Source of the DNA: Polydactylus sextarius | Taxonomy: Eukaryota > Chordata > Actinopteri > Polynemidae | NCBI GenBank assembly: GCA_016801845.1 | Contig: CM028906.1 | Coordinates: 868,001-932,000 of the forward strand | Length of the DNA: 64,000 nt | Direction of reading: 5' to 3' | Part shown: piece by piece, positions 34,327-45,605 of the stretch | How the letters are laid out: each line of letters begins with the position of its first letter | Position numbering within the stretch: position 1 is the first letter of the stretch | The notes under the pieces: generated by a model | What the model was told of the DNA's origin: nothing | Databases searched by the model: none | What the model saw: only the letters and a program-made list of their open reading frames with translations | Made by a program: the position numbers and the translations under genes

Positions 34327-34976
34327 TACCATAAAGCTGCAGACAACAGCGCGGGTGTTTATTTTCCAATGACTCAACAGACCATGTGTATATTTGGGAC
34401 AGGCGTCTATATGAGACGGGAGTTTAATTGGCAAAGTACCCAAGTACTACGGTGCTCCGGTATCGTTACCTTTTACGTCATTGTCATTTATCAATGGAAA
34501 CATCACACAGCACGTGAGGGAGGCTGTCTGTGAGCGGCGTGGGAGCATGTGTATAATTGACACCAGGTATGTCTGTGAGGGCGGTGCAGGTGCGGTGCAG
34601 GTGTGGTGCAGACGCAGCGTATCAGCTGTCAGCCTGGTCTTTAAATGAATGTGGTCCAATGTAGCCCCATCTTTTTAAAAGTGTGCATAACCCTGTTCAT
34701 GTCCTTGACTCGTGGTATGAGTGGTATCAGAGCAGAACTGGAGTGAGTCTTTGGATAAAAACCTGCGCCGTGCTCTTACTGTATTTCACACGCTCTGCTC
34801 ACATGCTCTGGTCTGGATGTGGGGGAGTTTGAATGAGCTAAATTCAATGATAAGGAGAAAATCAGACCTGGCCTTTATTTGAGACCGGATTTTAAGGCCC
34901 AAATGTGTTGTTGATCCCGGCTAATAAGAAACTGGCGTCTATTTGCCACTCAGCTATTATTTGCAGCTTTACGGTA
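34327..34976 (-). mobile_element. TIR element, GTAAAGCTGCAAATA family, copy 2
   Basis: Bounded by TACCATAAAGCTGCAGACAA at the left and TTATTTGCAGCTTTACGGTA at the right. Internal blocks match 21855-22445 in reverse complement. No open transposase frame is present. The 650-bp length versus 591 bp in copy 1 reflects indels. Confidence 0.78.
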
Positions 34977-35229
34977 TGCAGCTGATGAGTTATGAGAGGG
35001 CCAATGCCTTTACTTCCTTCATACTGTGTCAAAAGCCAAAAAATCCCAGATATGAGGTAATATCATGTTGAATGTTGACCTAAGTAGCAACCAGCCACCA
35101 TATTGAAGAAAAGATGGGGAACATTTCAGTGAAGGTTCATCCAGAAAACTTTCAGAAAAAGTCTAGTGTAAAGTTTTACCACAGTTCAACGTCATCAACT
35201 TGTTCCTGTCAGATTATCTGCATTTAATC

Positions 35230-35720
35230 TCTTTGTTTTTGCATTAAAACAGTTTGACTTCCTGTTGTGTCTGTGGCTGCTGCCGCCACCCGTTAATCTG
35301 TCTCCGCTTGTTGTCCAAACACAGAGCAGCCTCAGCGTTTACAGCATGGTGGCACCGCAGCCACACTTTTATCATCATTATTCATTATTCCGATTTTTTT
35401 TCCACTTATAAATCTACAGAAGCCTCCAGACGTCGATGTAAAGTGAAATAAGTGCGAGCGGCTGCAGAATCAAGATGGATGCCATGCGCAGACGGCCGGC
35501 AGCTGATGAAAACTGGGCGGGAGGCCACTCCATCTTAACATGGCCGTCCTGTGTCTTATGATATCTTATCATTAGTTTCCCTGACAGTGATGGAGCAGCC
35601 ACCACCGCCTCAGCGCTGGCGAGCCGTGTATAAAAGTAACCTTCTTTCCATAATAATGGCCATTCGTCACTTCTTTAACTGTCAGAGGACGAGCCACACT
35701 AACAAAGTGGGATTTAACAA
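35230..35720. promoter_or_regulatory. Candidate conserved noncoding block with YY1-like pair
   Basis: Repeat-free. AAGATGGA (35472-35479) and TCCATCTT (35529-35536) face each other and resemble YY1 sites. GATATCTTATCATTAG, ATAATAATGGCCATTC and CACTTATAAATC lie nearby. ORFs crossing it are unlike any family. Confidence 0.4.
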
Positions 35721-35985
35721 GGTGTGTGAGGGGGGAGGCGAGGGAGTAAAGAGGAAGGGGGAGTGGGACTGTTCATATGGTCGTGAACTGTTAGTGAGAC
35801 GATCTGCCAGCGTTACTGCTGTGATGTGTTCAGGGACCGCAGGACCTCAGAGCAGCCATGAGGCCAAAATGAGGCTGAGGCAGGAAGTTCTCCATTATCC
35901 TGCTGTGACGGGTCCCCAGGGAGGGGGGGGTGGGTCCAGCCACCAAAGAAAGACCTGCACACACACAGAGCCATGGGTCAGGTGA

Positions 35986-37300
35986 CTCAACGAACAAACA
36001 AAAAATGACGAAATTGCTAACAAGATAAAAAGATCATGAAAATAAGAAATGGAGAAGGAACCAAGGAAACTGAGCAGGACCCAAAAGGCAACGCACCATC
36101 CAGACAACATGACTGGTTTCTAACCTAACTGTCTCAGGTAACCAAACCAGAAACTTTGTTTAATATTTGTTCACACTTAATATATTCATCAGATATTAAA
36201 TGAATCTTCTATTCCTTTAAAGTTGTATGAATATGACATGGGGTCCAGACAGTGTTGGCCTAAAATGATGGTTTTGTCCTTCACAAGACTACTTTATTCT
36301 TTTATATTTTATGTTTTAGAGCCTGTACTCTTTACTGTGACTTGAGTAAAGAAGCTGAGTCAATACTTCAACTTTTACCAGAGTCTTTTTAAACACATGT
36401 AACTATACTTCTACTTGAGTAAACAATATGAGTACTTTGACTTTGATATCTTCAGTGCGTAAATGAACTAACTTGACTATGTTAGCCAACCTGGCTACAT
36501 TAGCTCCATCAAAAACTTCACTGATGGCCATGTCTGAGAAAACAGGAACTCAGCCAAGAGGACACAAAGAACAAGAACAACTGGGTAGAACACCAAAATA
36601 AAACAGGAAGTAGCTGCTGAAGAAGTTTGAAGGTGATTTCTGTTCTGACCCTTTTTTTAAACAAAGCATGCACTAATAAAAACTAAATACATTTTAAAAC
36701 AATAACAATAAATACATATAAAACAAACTTTTTTTTTTTTTTAAAAAAAGGAAAGAATTCTTTAAAATCTTTAACTAGTAGTCCAAATCATTAAATTGTT
36801 TAAAAATCTAATGAAAACAAATGTAAACACATATTTTCAACATTATGCAATATATTACATTAACATCAACAACATTAATTATCAAACAATAATTGCAATC
36901 CAATTAAATATAACTGCTTGGCTGTGAAATTATCCAACGACAACACCAGGAAAAAGGAAACAAATTAAGTCTGCGTGAAATTATTTCTTTAATATTCAGC
37001 TATTTAGAACAGAATTCATTACAATTAATGTTAAAGGTGACAGAGAGTTAAAAAACATTTTGACCTGGTCTTTGTTGTAGAATGGTCACCCACCCACATT
37101 CAGGAAACTGTGAAAAGTGAACATGTGAAAGTGTGAATATGTGAAAATGGCTCAATTTCAAAAGCGGTTGTTTGTGACGTCAGATGTATCATGTCAAATT
37201 ACAGAACAAGATTCAGCCATTCTCTGTCACCTTTAAGTATATAGATAGAATAAAATATAAATAATAAAACACTCTCACTGTCTGTGTCAGAAAGAAAGTG
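35986..37300. other. AT-rich intergenic, nothing assigned
   Basis: Poly-T/poly-A at 36729-36750. No coding or RNA gene signal. Confidence 0.45.
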
Positions 37301-37564
37301 TGTGTGTGTGTGTGTTACAACGGTCTCTGCTTTAATTTGGGTGGATTAATCCTTTTTAATCCAGCAGCTCTCTGATCTCACAGAACAAACATCACTGCTC
37401 TAATTACAATTACTGTCATCAGTATTAATTAGCTGCAAAGTAGCTGCACACTGGTCCTGGTCCTGGTCCTGGTACTGTTCTTGGTCTGAGTCTCAGATTT
37501 CATCCAGTATCTAAAGCACAGATGACACAAGGTTTATTTTGTCTTTTTTATTTTGTCTTCACTG

Positions 37565-37587
37565 TGTGTGTGTGTGTGTGCGCATGT

Positions 37588-37622
<35 letters not shown>
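37565..37622. repeat. (GT)n microsatellite
   Basis: GT repeat interrupted by GCGCATGTAC near 37580-37590. Confidence 0.9.
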
Positions 37623-37623
<1 letters not shown>

Positions 37624-37989
37624 ATGTCCAACTGTCCAAAGAAATTAATTGCTATAATTGTGATTTTTTTTAGTCACTTAATAAAGAGCAGAGACATAAT
37701 TAAATTTGTGGCCGAGTGACCTTGAGTTGAGACTTTAAACATAAAAAGGTGATGGATGGAAGGATGACACACACACACACATATACACACACACTGGTCC
37801 AGTTGAATCTTTTCAGCAGAATATGAAATAAAACATTAACATTAATAAAACGTCGACTCAGGGTATTAATGTGGACATATTATTCCAGTGGTGTCTGTAA
37901 ACATGTGGGTCATGACAGCTGCTGAGTAAACAAACATGACATGACATCTATGTTGCAGTGTCTCTACAGTTTCCATTCAGGATTGTTAG

Positions 37990-38372
37990 GTGATGTTGCC
38001 ATAGAGACACAGAGCCCATGCTGTTTGATGACACTGATGACAAATTAACACGTGTGTTACCTGACACACCTGAGTCTGTGCACCAGAGAATATAAAAACT
38101 CTGCTGGAGCTCACTTATCTCTCTTCTCTCCTCTCTTCATCTTGCAAGAATTCTTAATTTGTCCTGTTTAGTTTTTGCACATTACAACACTGCATAGATC
38201 ACGTTTCACTCACGCACTCCATACGCCACTGATCCTACCCTCTAATGGCTACTACACTCACCATTTGTATTTTAAGTTTAAAAAGTTTTCATTGTTTGTA
38301 GCTTGGGCTTGGTTTCCAATAAACATTCATTAAATTGGTTAATTTGTGTTCATCTCCCCTTTTTCGTGACAT
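37990..38372 (+). mobile_element. Possible solo LTR
   Basis: AATATAAAAACTC near 38090 looks like a TATA box and AATAAA at 38320-38325 like a polyadenylation signal. The segment ends TTTTTCGTGACA. Spacing is LTR-like, but I could not define a matching TGTCACG start or a target-site duplication. Confidence 0.3.
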
Positions 38373-38789
38373 CTGTACAATCTAGTTTGTGATACATGTT
38401 ACCTTAAACCAGATTAAAGAAACTAAACCATGGTGGAGTCAGGTCAGAAACTGAGACGCTGATGACACCATCCTGGTTATAGGGGGTGCTGTATCCCTCC
38501 ACCCTCTGAACATGGAGCACCCTAAAATAGAAATATGTATATGAATACTACAGCATGCCGATATGTACACCACCTCCCACCACCCCCATCATGAGTCACC
38601 TGGAAACAGGAAGACTCATGATGCACAAACAAACGTTATCTCAGCAGATCAAAGAATAGTTCTGTCTGAGTGAAGGTCCATCATTAACTAGACTGGAGGA
38701 CCTTGATCAGTTCAGATCAGCAATAATCAGTAATCAATAAAAACTGAGCGTCATGACGTGTCATGATGAACAGTCTGTGTTTCCTCCTC

Positions 38790-38990
38790 ATCGTTTAACA
38801 AACCGCAGCAAATTACATATTAATTTTCTTTTCACGCTGCTTTCAGAGATAAAGGAGCTGTAAGTCATCTCCTCTGACACGACACCGACCACCTCTCACC
38901 GTGCTTTATGAACATAATCAGAGGCATCAATCATGGCGAGGCGGCGAGGCCTGCGTTCATTCGCTGCTGTTCGCTACCAGTTCAGTTAAA
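38790..38990. promoter_or_regulatory. Possible conserved noncoding element
   Basis: Unique block with CAAATTACATATTAATTTTC, CTTTATGAACATAATCAGAGG and GGCGGCGAGGCC. No coding signal. Confidence 0.3.
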
Positions 38991-41385
38991 TAGACCTAAA
39001 GATGGATGGAGAAACGAACAATGGGTTCATGTCGCATTTATGCATCTCCAGACTGAACCAGTTTCATGAAAACTTACATTAAGTTAAGTTTAGTTTTCCA
39101 GTTAGATAAAGAGGGAGTGATCAGAGCTGACTCGGCTGAAGACAACAAAACAAACAAACAGGCTCTTGCTTCACTCTGTAACTGACTTTATTCATGTTTG
39201 TTTGTATCTGTTCATGTTGGTGAATATTAACATTATTCAATTAACTTGTAATGTAACTTTTCTGTGGTTAAAGCTGCCACATGTGCAATTTGCTATTGCT
39301 ACACAACTAGTTTTAGCTTTAGCATTAGCAGCTGTTTATTCGTTTAATTGTATATTGTCTGTCACTATCAACATCTACATGAATGTTAAAATCACCCACT
39401 ATAATAACTTTATCTGTGCTGAGAAGTATCTCAGATAAAAACTCTGAAAATTCAGTTCAGTTTGAAAACGCACCAATGCCTGTAGTTCTTGACAAGTGAC
39501 ATCAACAAGTGAGAACATATGTTAAGCATGTACTGTATTAGATTTTATTTGAGAAACTGAGAAAGAGTTAAATCTATGTAGAACAAGTTTTTATCAAGAA
39601 AAAAAGGAGCAGCTGCAAATTGAGATTCGATGTCAACGTACAGCAAGCTGATGAACTGTAAAATCAGATGGATAACTCGTTAAAGACTGTTGATGACTTT
39701 ATTTTGCAACTGGCCTGGTTTTCCTGTGGACAACAAAGATGGCGGTTCTACGTGGTTTGGATCTGAGCAGTGCCTGTTGGTCCAGCTGCCATGCAATGAC
39801 ATCATACAACACAGCAACGCAAACACAAATTAATACATTAACTGTATCCATGTAATAATGTAAACTGCTTTTAAACTGTATTCCTTTTAAATGTATGTCA
39901 ACACGTTTACTCCTCATACACTTCCACCTGCCAGAGCCATGGACACATGATGTGTGTAGCTCCCAAAACTGCTGCAGATCAGGTGAGGCTGCATTTTAAT
40001 TGGCCCCTTCAATACTACACAGACGTTCAACGCTTCCTGTGTGTTTATTCAATCGTTGTTCTAGTAAATATCATCAGCAGTCGGGTGGTCATAACGGCTG
40101 CAGACTCGTCGTCAGAGACACTTCATCTGTCTTTATCTGAAGATGACAAGTGGCAGCAAGCAGAGAGGAAGAGAAAGCATCTGATTGGTTCAGACTTAGG
40201 ACACAATGCAGGCTAGATCTGAGATGTGGACTTGATCCAGAACAGACCTCAGTCCACTTCAGACAACCTGTCAGCAGGATAGAGACCAGAGAATGGAGCA
40301 GGTGTAAATTCATGCTCTGCTGAATCAGAGATACAGTTTACCCTGACCCTGATCCAGATCCAGACTCAAACCAACACCAAGACCTAGATCCAAATTCAGA
40401 TCAAGATACAGACTCAGAACAAGATGACCAGGACAAGAATCAGGATCAGGTCTGGGTGTCAGAGGTGACAGATCTGTGAGTTTATGTTGTTACTGACTTA
40501 ACACACATGATAGTGTGTGTGAACGATCTACTCACTAACACGAGGCGACACAATAATCTGCTCGTCTGTCGGCTTAAGTGAAAAGCCAATACTGTATCGA
40601 CTGAAGTGTCAGAGACACCGAGAATGACATTAACACACCATCTGTCACACACACACACACACACGCACGCACGCACGCACGCACACACACAGACTCACAG
40701 ACACAGACAAAGCAGGGCGAGCAAAGACAAAGGACGTGCAACTCCTTCAAATCAAATTAAATAATTAGATCTGGTGACACTTTAGTAATAAAATCAGCTG
40801 AATTTAATAAATCACTCTGATAAAAATAAAACCATTTCAGTAATTTAATAAATTATTAGTTAGTATAACCTGTTAATCATTCCTGGTATAAACAGGTTCA
40901 ACCAGAAGGAAACTGCAGGGGCAGGTAAGTGGGTGGGGCACAGTGAAGGGAACGCCATTTTGGATCTTTCTTCTTCCTCTTTAAGTAAATTTCTACTCAT
41001 GTGGGGAAAAAACAAACGCTGTCTCTTTAAATGAGACAGTTTAGTATATGTTTACATTTGCGTCTTTAATGTATTTACCTTAACCTCTACTCCTGTTGTC
41101 TGGCAGCAACAGCTCCTGCAACAAACTAAACCACAGAAGAAGTGGACTTTGGAACAGAACACAGCTGCTTTGATTTTTATCAATGAACTTTTAAATTTAT
41201 TGTGTCTTTGCTTTTGAAGGTTTCAGTAAGAATCTCACTGCTCCCTGAGTTTCCTGCCTTAGTTCCACCCATAGCTGCTGACATCACATTAAACATCTGG
41301 ATTAAATTAACTGTTGTTCTGCAGGTCTGATTACATAACACACACTCTCTCTCTCACACACACACACACACACAGATGATGTGGC
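38991..41385. other. Intergenic with simple repeats
   Basis: CCAGATC-type degenerate hexamers at 40335-40460. (CA)n/(CACG)n at 40648-40690 and (CA)n at 41356-41374. No supported genes. Confidence 0.45.
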
Positions 41386-41389
41386 ATCA

Positions 41390-41565
41390 ACACGACTAAA
41401 TCTCCAAATTAAATTTGCAAACAAATAATTACTCGAGTCAACGAGAACAATTAATTGCTGGTGGCCTCCAAGGACTAAATCTGCATATTGAATGAGTTCA
41501 TTATCATAACAGTGAGAGACGGAGCGGAGCAGCGACGCTGGCCGCTATTAATCAGTTGTTTAACC
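41390..41565. promoter_or_regulatory. Candidate conserved noncoding element
   Basis: Contains GACTAAATCT twice (about 41393 and 41473), AATTAAATTTGC, CAAATAATTACTC, AATTAATTGCTGG and TGCATATTGAATGAG. These are dense homeodomain/POU-like words in unique sequence upstream of gtf2a2. Confidence 0.42.
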
Positions 41566-42054
41566 CCTCATACACACACACATGCACACGTACACACTGA
41601 TAAACACTCAATAATTAAACACTCAGCATCAGTTTCATAGAGGTTTTAATTCAATTTGCATTTTTTAAGAACACTAAGTCAGACACAAAAGAATCAGAAC
41701 AATACTTTGATTCTACTGATATTTATTCATAAATCTTAATTAACAGTAGTATTTAGCCTAATCTAACCACACTGACATGAGGTGCAATCTTGATATTGAT
41801 GCTTTTCATCAACTGTTACTGTGATTTAAACATTGTTAAATCAGTGAGAGTTTATATTCATTTTCTATTAAAATGCTTGTTCATCATTACTTTTTGTTAC
41901 TTTCTGGTGAGAAAACAACAGAAATAAAAGAGTTGGATTTATTAAAAGTATATTGTAGGTTATTGATGTGATGGAGCGACAGCCATGTTGACCTCAGTGT
42001 TAACAGCTGCTAACGGTAGCTGGAGCCAGTTCACACAACTGTTTTCAGTAGAGA

Positions 42055-42245
42055 CCCAGATCCAAATTCAAATCCAGATCAAGATTCAGAATCATAACAA
42101 GGTCCAAGACCCAGATTCAGATCCAAATCCAAACTCAAGACCAAGACCTCCACCACCCACACCCTCCAGATCCACACCCACACCAGTATACAGTTCCAGA
42201 CCAAGATCCAGATCAAGATCAAAATCAGACCCAGACACTGAATCT
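42055..42245 (+). repeat. Degenerate CCAGATCCA hexamer tract
   Basis: Repeated CAGATC(C/A)A(A/G) words over about 190 bp, kin to the tracts at 10300 and 40335. Confidence 0.75.
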
Positions 42246-42397
42246 GGATCAAATAGAATTCAGAGAGAAGAGTTTGGAGCCTCACTGCTATTGCTAATGT
42301 AAGCAACAACTCAGATGTAGCAGCTGAAAAAGTTAAGCATGGTTAGTATGTTTGTTCTCAACCAGATGTTAAACCAGTTCACTGGAACTGGTCTGTT

Positions 42398-42928
42398 ATA
42401 AGGTTGGGTACTGAAACCTGGTTCTAGTATGGTACCGAAGCCAACATAAACATAGTAACCAGACTGAATGATAACATGAATTTCAGTCTTTCATTTCAGT
42501 GTCACCGGAAATATGCAAGTGTTTATTTCGAGTCTCTGATATGATGTTATTTCCAACCCTTATCTCCAGCACTGATGAGATGCATGTGCACACGGATATT
42601 GATTTCACAGCAGTCACACACAGGATCTTTGCTTGGGTTAGAGAGCAAAATTATAGTACGCATGAGGAGAAAACATTTTTTAAGCACACACATGAGCCAA
42701 ACACGCATAGGACTGCGCTCTCATGTTCACAAAACTTCCACCTGAGTTCTGGCAGGAAGTGGGTGGACGCATCAATAATGTATCCCAAGATACGATTGGT
42801 TGGACTGATCTGCTGCTAGGGATGGTAATATTGCTAGGGCAAAATAAGCAAAGTACCGTTTAGGAACTGACACCATTTTAAAAATATTGATTTGGTACCG
42901 GTATCAAATGAAACCCAAACCCTAGTCC
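42398..42928. mobile_element. Probable non-autonomous hAT-like DNA element
   Basis: The left end AGGTTGGGTACTGAAACCTGG...GGTACCG faces a right end that reads, in reverse, AGGGTTTGGGTTTCATTTGATACCGGTACC. Degenerate GGTACCG-rich inverted ends of this kind are frequent in fish. The internal 106-aa frame (42499-42819) resembles no transposase that I know. Confidence 0.5.
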
Positions 42929-45049
42929 CGGTCCAGGTCTACAGTATAGTCTGGATGAAAACCACACAACGGTGGCAGTCTGGTATTTGCTGATGTTTCA
43001 CCGGCTGGTCAGAGGTCAGAGGTCGTTACCCCACTGACTGATGGGTAACACTTTGATAAGGTATTTCCACTTCCCTGCTGTACTCGTTCGTATTCAGGAT
43101 ATTTTATGAGGAATTAAAGGCGTTGGACATTGTTTTTATAGCAGCTCTTGATAAAAATGCAACTAATGCAACTAACGCTGTTGTATGTTTTATAATAAAA
43201 TAATACAAAATTATTATTGAGAACTATCTATCTAAAAAAAAAAAGCTAACGTAATTTTATTGTCTTGATAATTTTAATTAATTAACCAGCTTCAGGCTTT
43301 TTCAGCATCTGGATCTCAGGTTTATGTCAAAATAAAATACAGTTACAATAAATTTTCTCACTTGTCTAAAAGCGTCTGTTTAATTTAAATTCAGATATAG
43401 AAAAGTGATTTCACCACAAACAAACACATCAAGCCTGGGTTTTTTATTTGTTGTATTAGCACAAACACAACGTTTAACAAAGCAGAGGTGAGTTAATGAC
43501 GGAGTGAATCCATCATCATCAGCCTGAAGATGTCAACTACAGCAGCCTTTTATTTTTCACATTCATCATTTTGAATCATCTCAGCTTCATGTTGAGGCAG
43601 CGCTCCCTCCACCTCCTCCTCCACCTCCTACTGCTTTATATTTACAGCTTTTATCTGCTGCAGTGCGAAGACACACTGAGGTCAAAGGTCACTGGAAACT
43701 TTCACTAAACTGATCTGTTCATTAACAAACAGAAACATCCATCACACTGACAACGATAGCGGTAGACACACACACACTAAAGCTGCAGGTTTGAGCTCAA
43801 GGTCAAAGGTCAAGTTCAGAATCTAGGAGCCTCAAATGAGAAGAAATGTTTAGCAATCACATTGATAAAAATCCAGGACCTGGACCAGGACTGCAGATAG
43901 AAACATGTGGCTCTGACTCAGTTCGTGGGGTTAAGGGACGATAATGTCTGTTTTTGAAAATGAAATTTAATTTAATGTCTTGTGTTAATTAATGATCAAT
44001 TAAATAACATGAAAACAGTAATAAACAATTCTTAATAAATTCATTTCCTTTATTTCTGTTAAATCTGAGATTTTGATTTCCAGTCTTTGTTTAATTTCTC
44101 TCATACTATTATAGTTTTTATGATGAAAACTATATTCCACTGCTGTGACACATGCACAATACATGTGGACCAGGACCAGGATGTGGTCTGGTCTTAGACT
44201 TGGACTGCAGATGGATTGAACACACATGGTCCTGTTCCAGTATTATTTTATTTATTTATTTCTAGATCAGTCTGAGATTTGTATTATTATTATATTAATA
44301 TTATTATTCAGAATTTCTAATCTTTCATTTATTTGTTTTTTATTTGTCATATTATTTATATTTTTGATTAAAACAATTAACAGCCAGTTGCATTTATTTG
44401 TTGGATACATCTTTAAATCAGTCACACAGACTCTGGATGCCATTTGTTTTTTGATTTGTGCAGGGCCTGCGAAAGTGGCTGAGGCACACAAAGAACCTCT
44501 AAAAAAAAAAAAAAAACTAACAATAATTAAAGCAAACAGGGATTCAAAAAAAAAAAAAAATTCAAATTAACAAAAGGATCATTAATTGTAAAATGCATAA
44601 AAACATTTAAAAAAAAGATTTTCTCACCTCAAATCACATGGTACAAGATTTTCTGGTGGTAAAAGGTCACAACTATAACAATAAATGAGGTTTAATGATA
44701 ATAATTTAAATAATCTTCAAACTAACAAGAGTCAAAGGCGTAAGACCAGAAACACCACAGGAGACAGAACGATCAACTAGAAATGAAGTGAGTATTTGAG
44801 GTGTTGCTGCCACCTAGTGACTGGATTTTATCATTACCAACATCATGTTTTTGCTCCTGCAGCTTGTCAGTTGTATTTAAATAAAGATTAATACACTGAT
44901 TTTAATGAAACGGACTAATTCTCAACATCAGATTATTATTGCCGTTACTATCAAATAACAAAGAAAATAAAATCAACTCCATCATCTAACCTGCAGTATT
45001 AAAAAAATATCTAAAAAACTTAAAACTTTGTATTATTGTTCCTACATTA
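42929..45049. other. AT-rich intergenic, nothing assigned
   Basis: Homopolymer A runs at 44502-44516 and 44548-44561. No gene signal. Confidence 0.45.
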
Positions 45050-45059
45050 TTGATGAATC

Positions 45060-45605
45060 AAGTTAAAGTAACGTTACTGTTTGTAACGTTACCTTCTGAG
45101 TTTCCACACATTCCACTGAGGGTGCATCGAATACCTCTCCCGGTTAAAATGAATGAGCCACGATCTCGAACGTCCGAACACGAGAGACACCAGAGACACG
45201 CCAGGGAGGCAGAGAAAAACATTTCTTTCTTTCCGTCACTCTGGGGAACTAGGATACCCGTGCTTCAAAATAAAAGCAGGAACCAAGTCGATCCTGAAGG
45301 AATGAGCATGTCAGTGTGTAAAAACAAAAATGTATTTTCCCCAGGTTTAAAATAATCAGAATGATAAATGGAAACACGTAAACGAGGTCCATACCGACAC
45401 ACATTTCATTTTGTGATCTCATATCAGTATAAAACTGAAGTCAAACCTTTATTTTGAAATAATCAAATGTGTCGTCATCTCGTCGGTGCCTACAGCTGCC
45501 TGCAGTAGTGGAGGGAAGTGGCTAGGTCCTTGAGCAGTGTTAGCGCGGCGTGTGTGTCTGTAGGATAGTTTACCGTAGTTCCTTTGTCGTAGGCCTGTTC
45601 CCGCC
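45060..45605 (+). promoter_or_regulatory. gtf2a2 upstream/5' UTR region
   Basis: Two copies of the 10-bp perfect palindrome GTAACGTTAC lie at 45068-45077 and 45083-45092. Closer to the start codon, 45530-45605 is CpG-containing. TTTGTCGTAG just before the GCCTGTTCCCGCC leader could be a splice acceptor for a 5' UTR exon. No TATA box is evident. Confidence 0.4.

Noticed and set aside
35551..35985. 144-aa plus frame
   Set aside because: Spans a candidate noncoding block and a poly-G tract, with no domain and no splice context.
41985..42302. 105-aa plus frame with IQIQIQIKIQ and SRSRS runs
   Set aside because: Produced by the degenerate CCAGATCCA hexamer tract.
42499..42819. 106-aa frame inside the hAT-like element
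   Set aside because: Does not resemble a transposase; the element is probably non-autonomous.
18400..45600. BNIP2 or other coding gene in the foxb1-gtf2a2 interval
   Set aside because: No frame resembled a BCH-domain exon or another known family; only repeats and noncoding blocks were seen.
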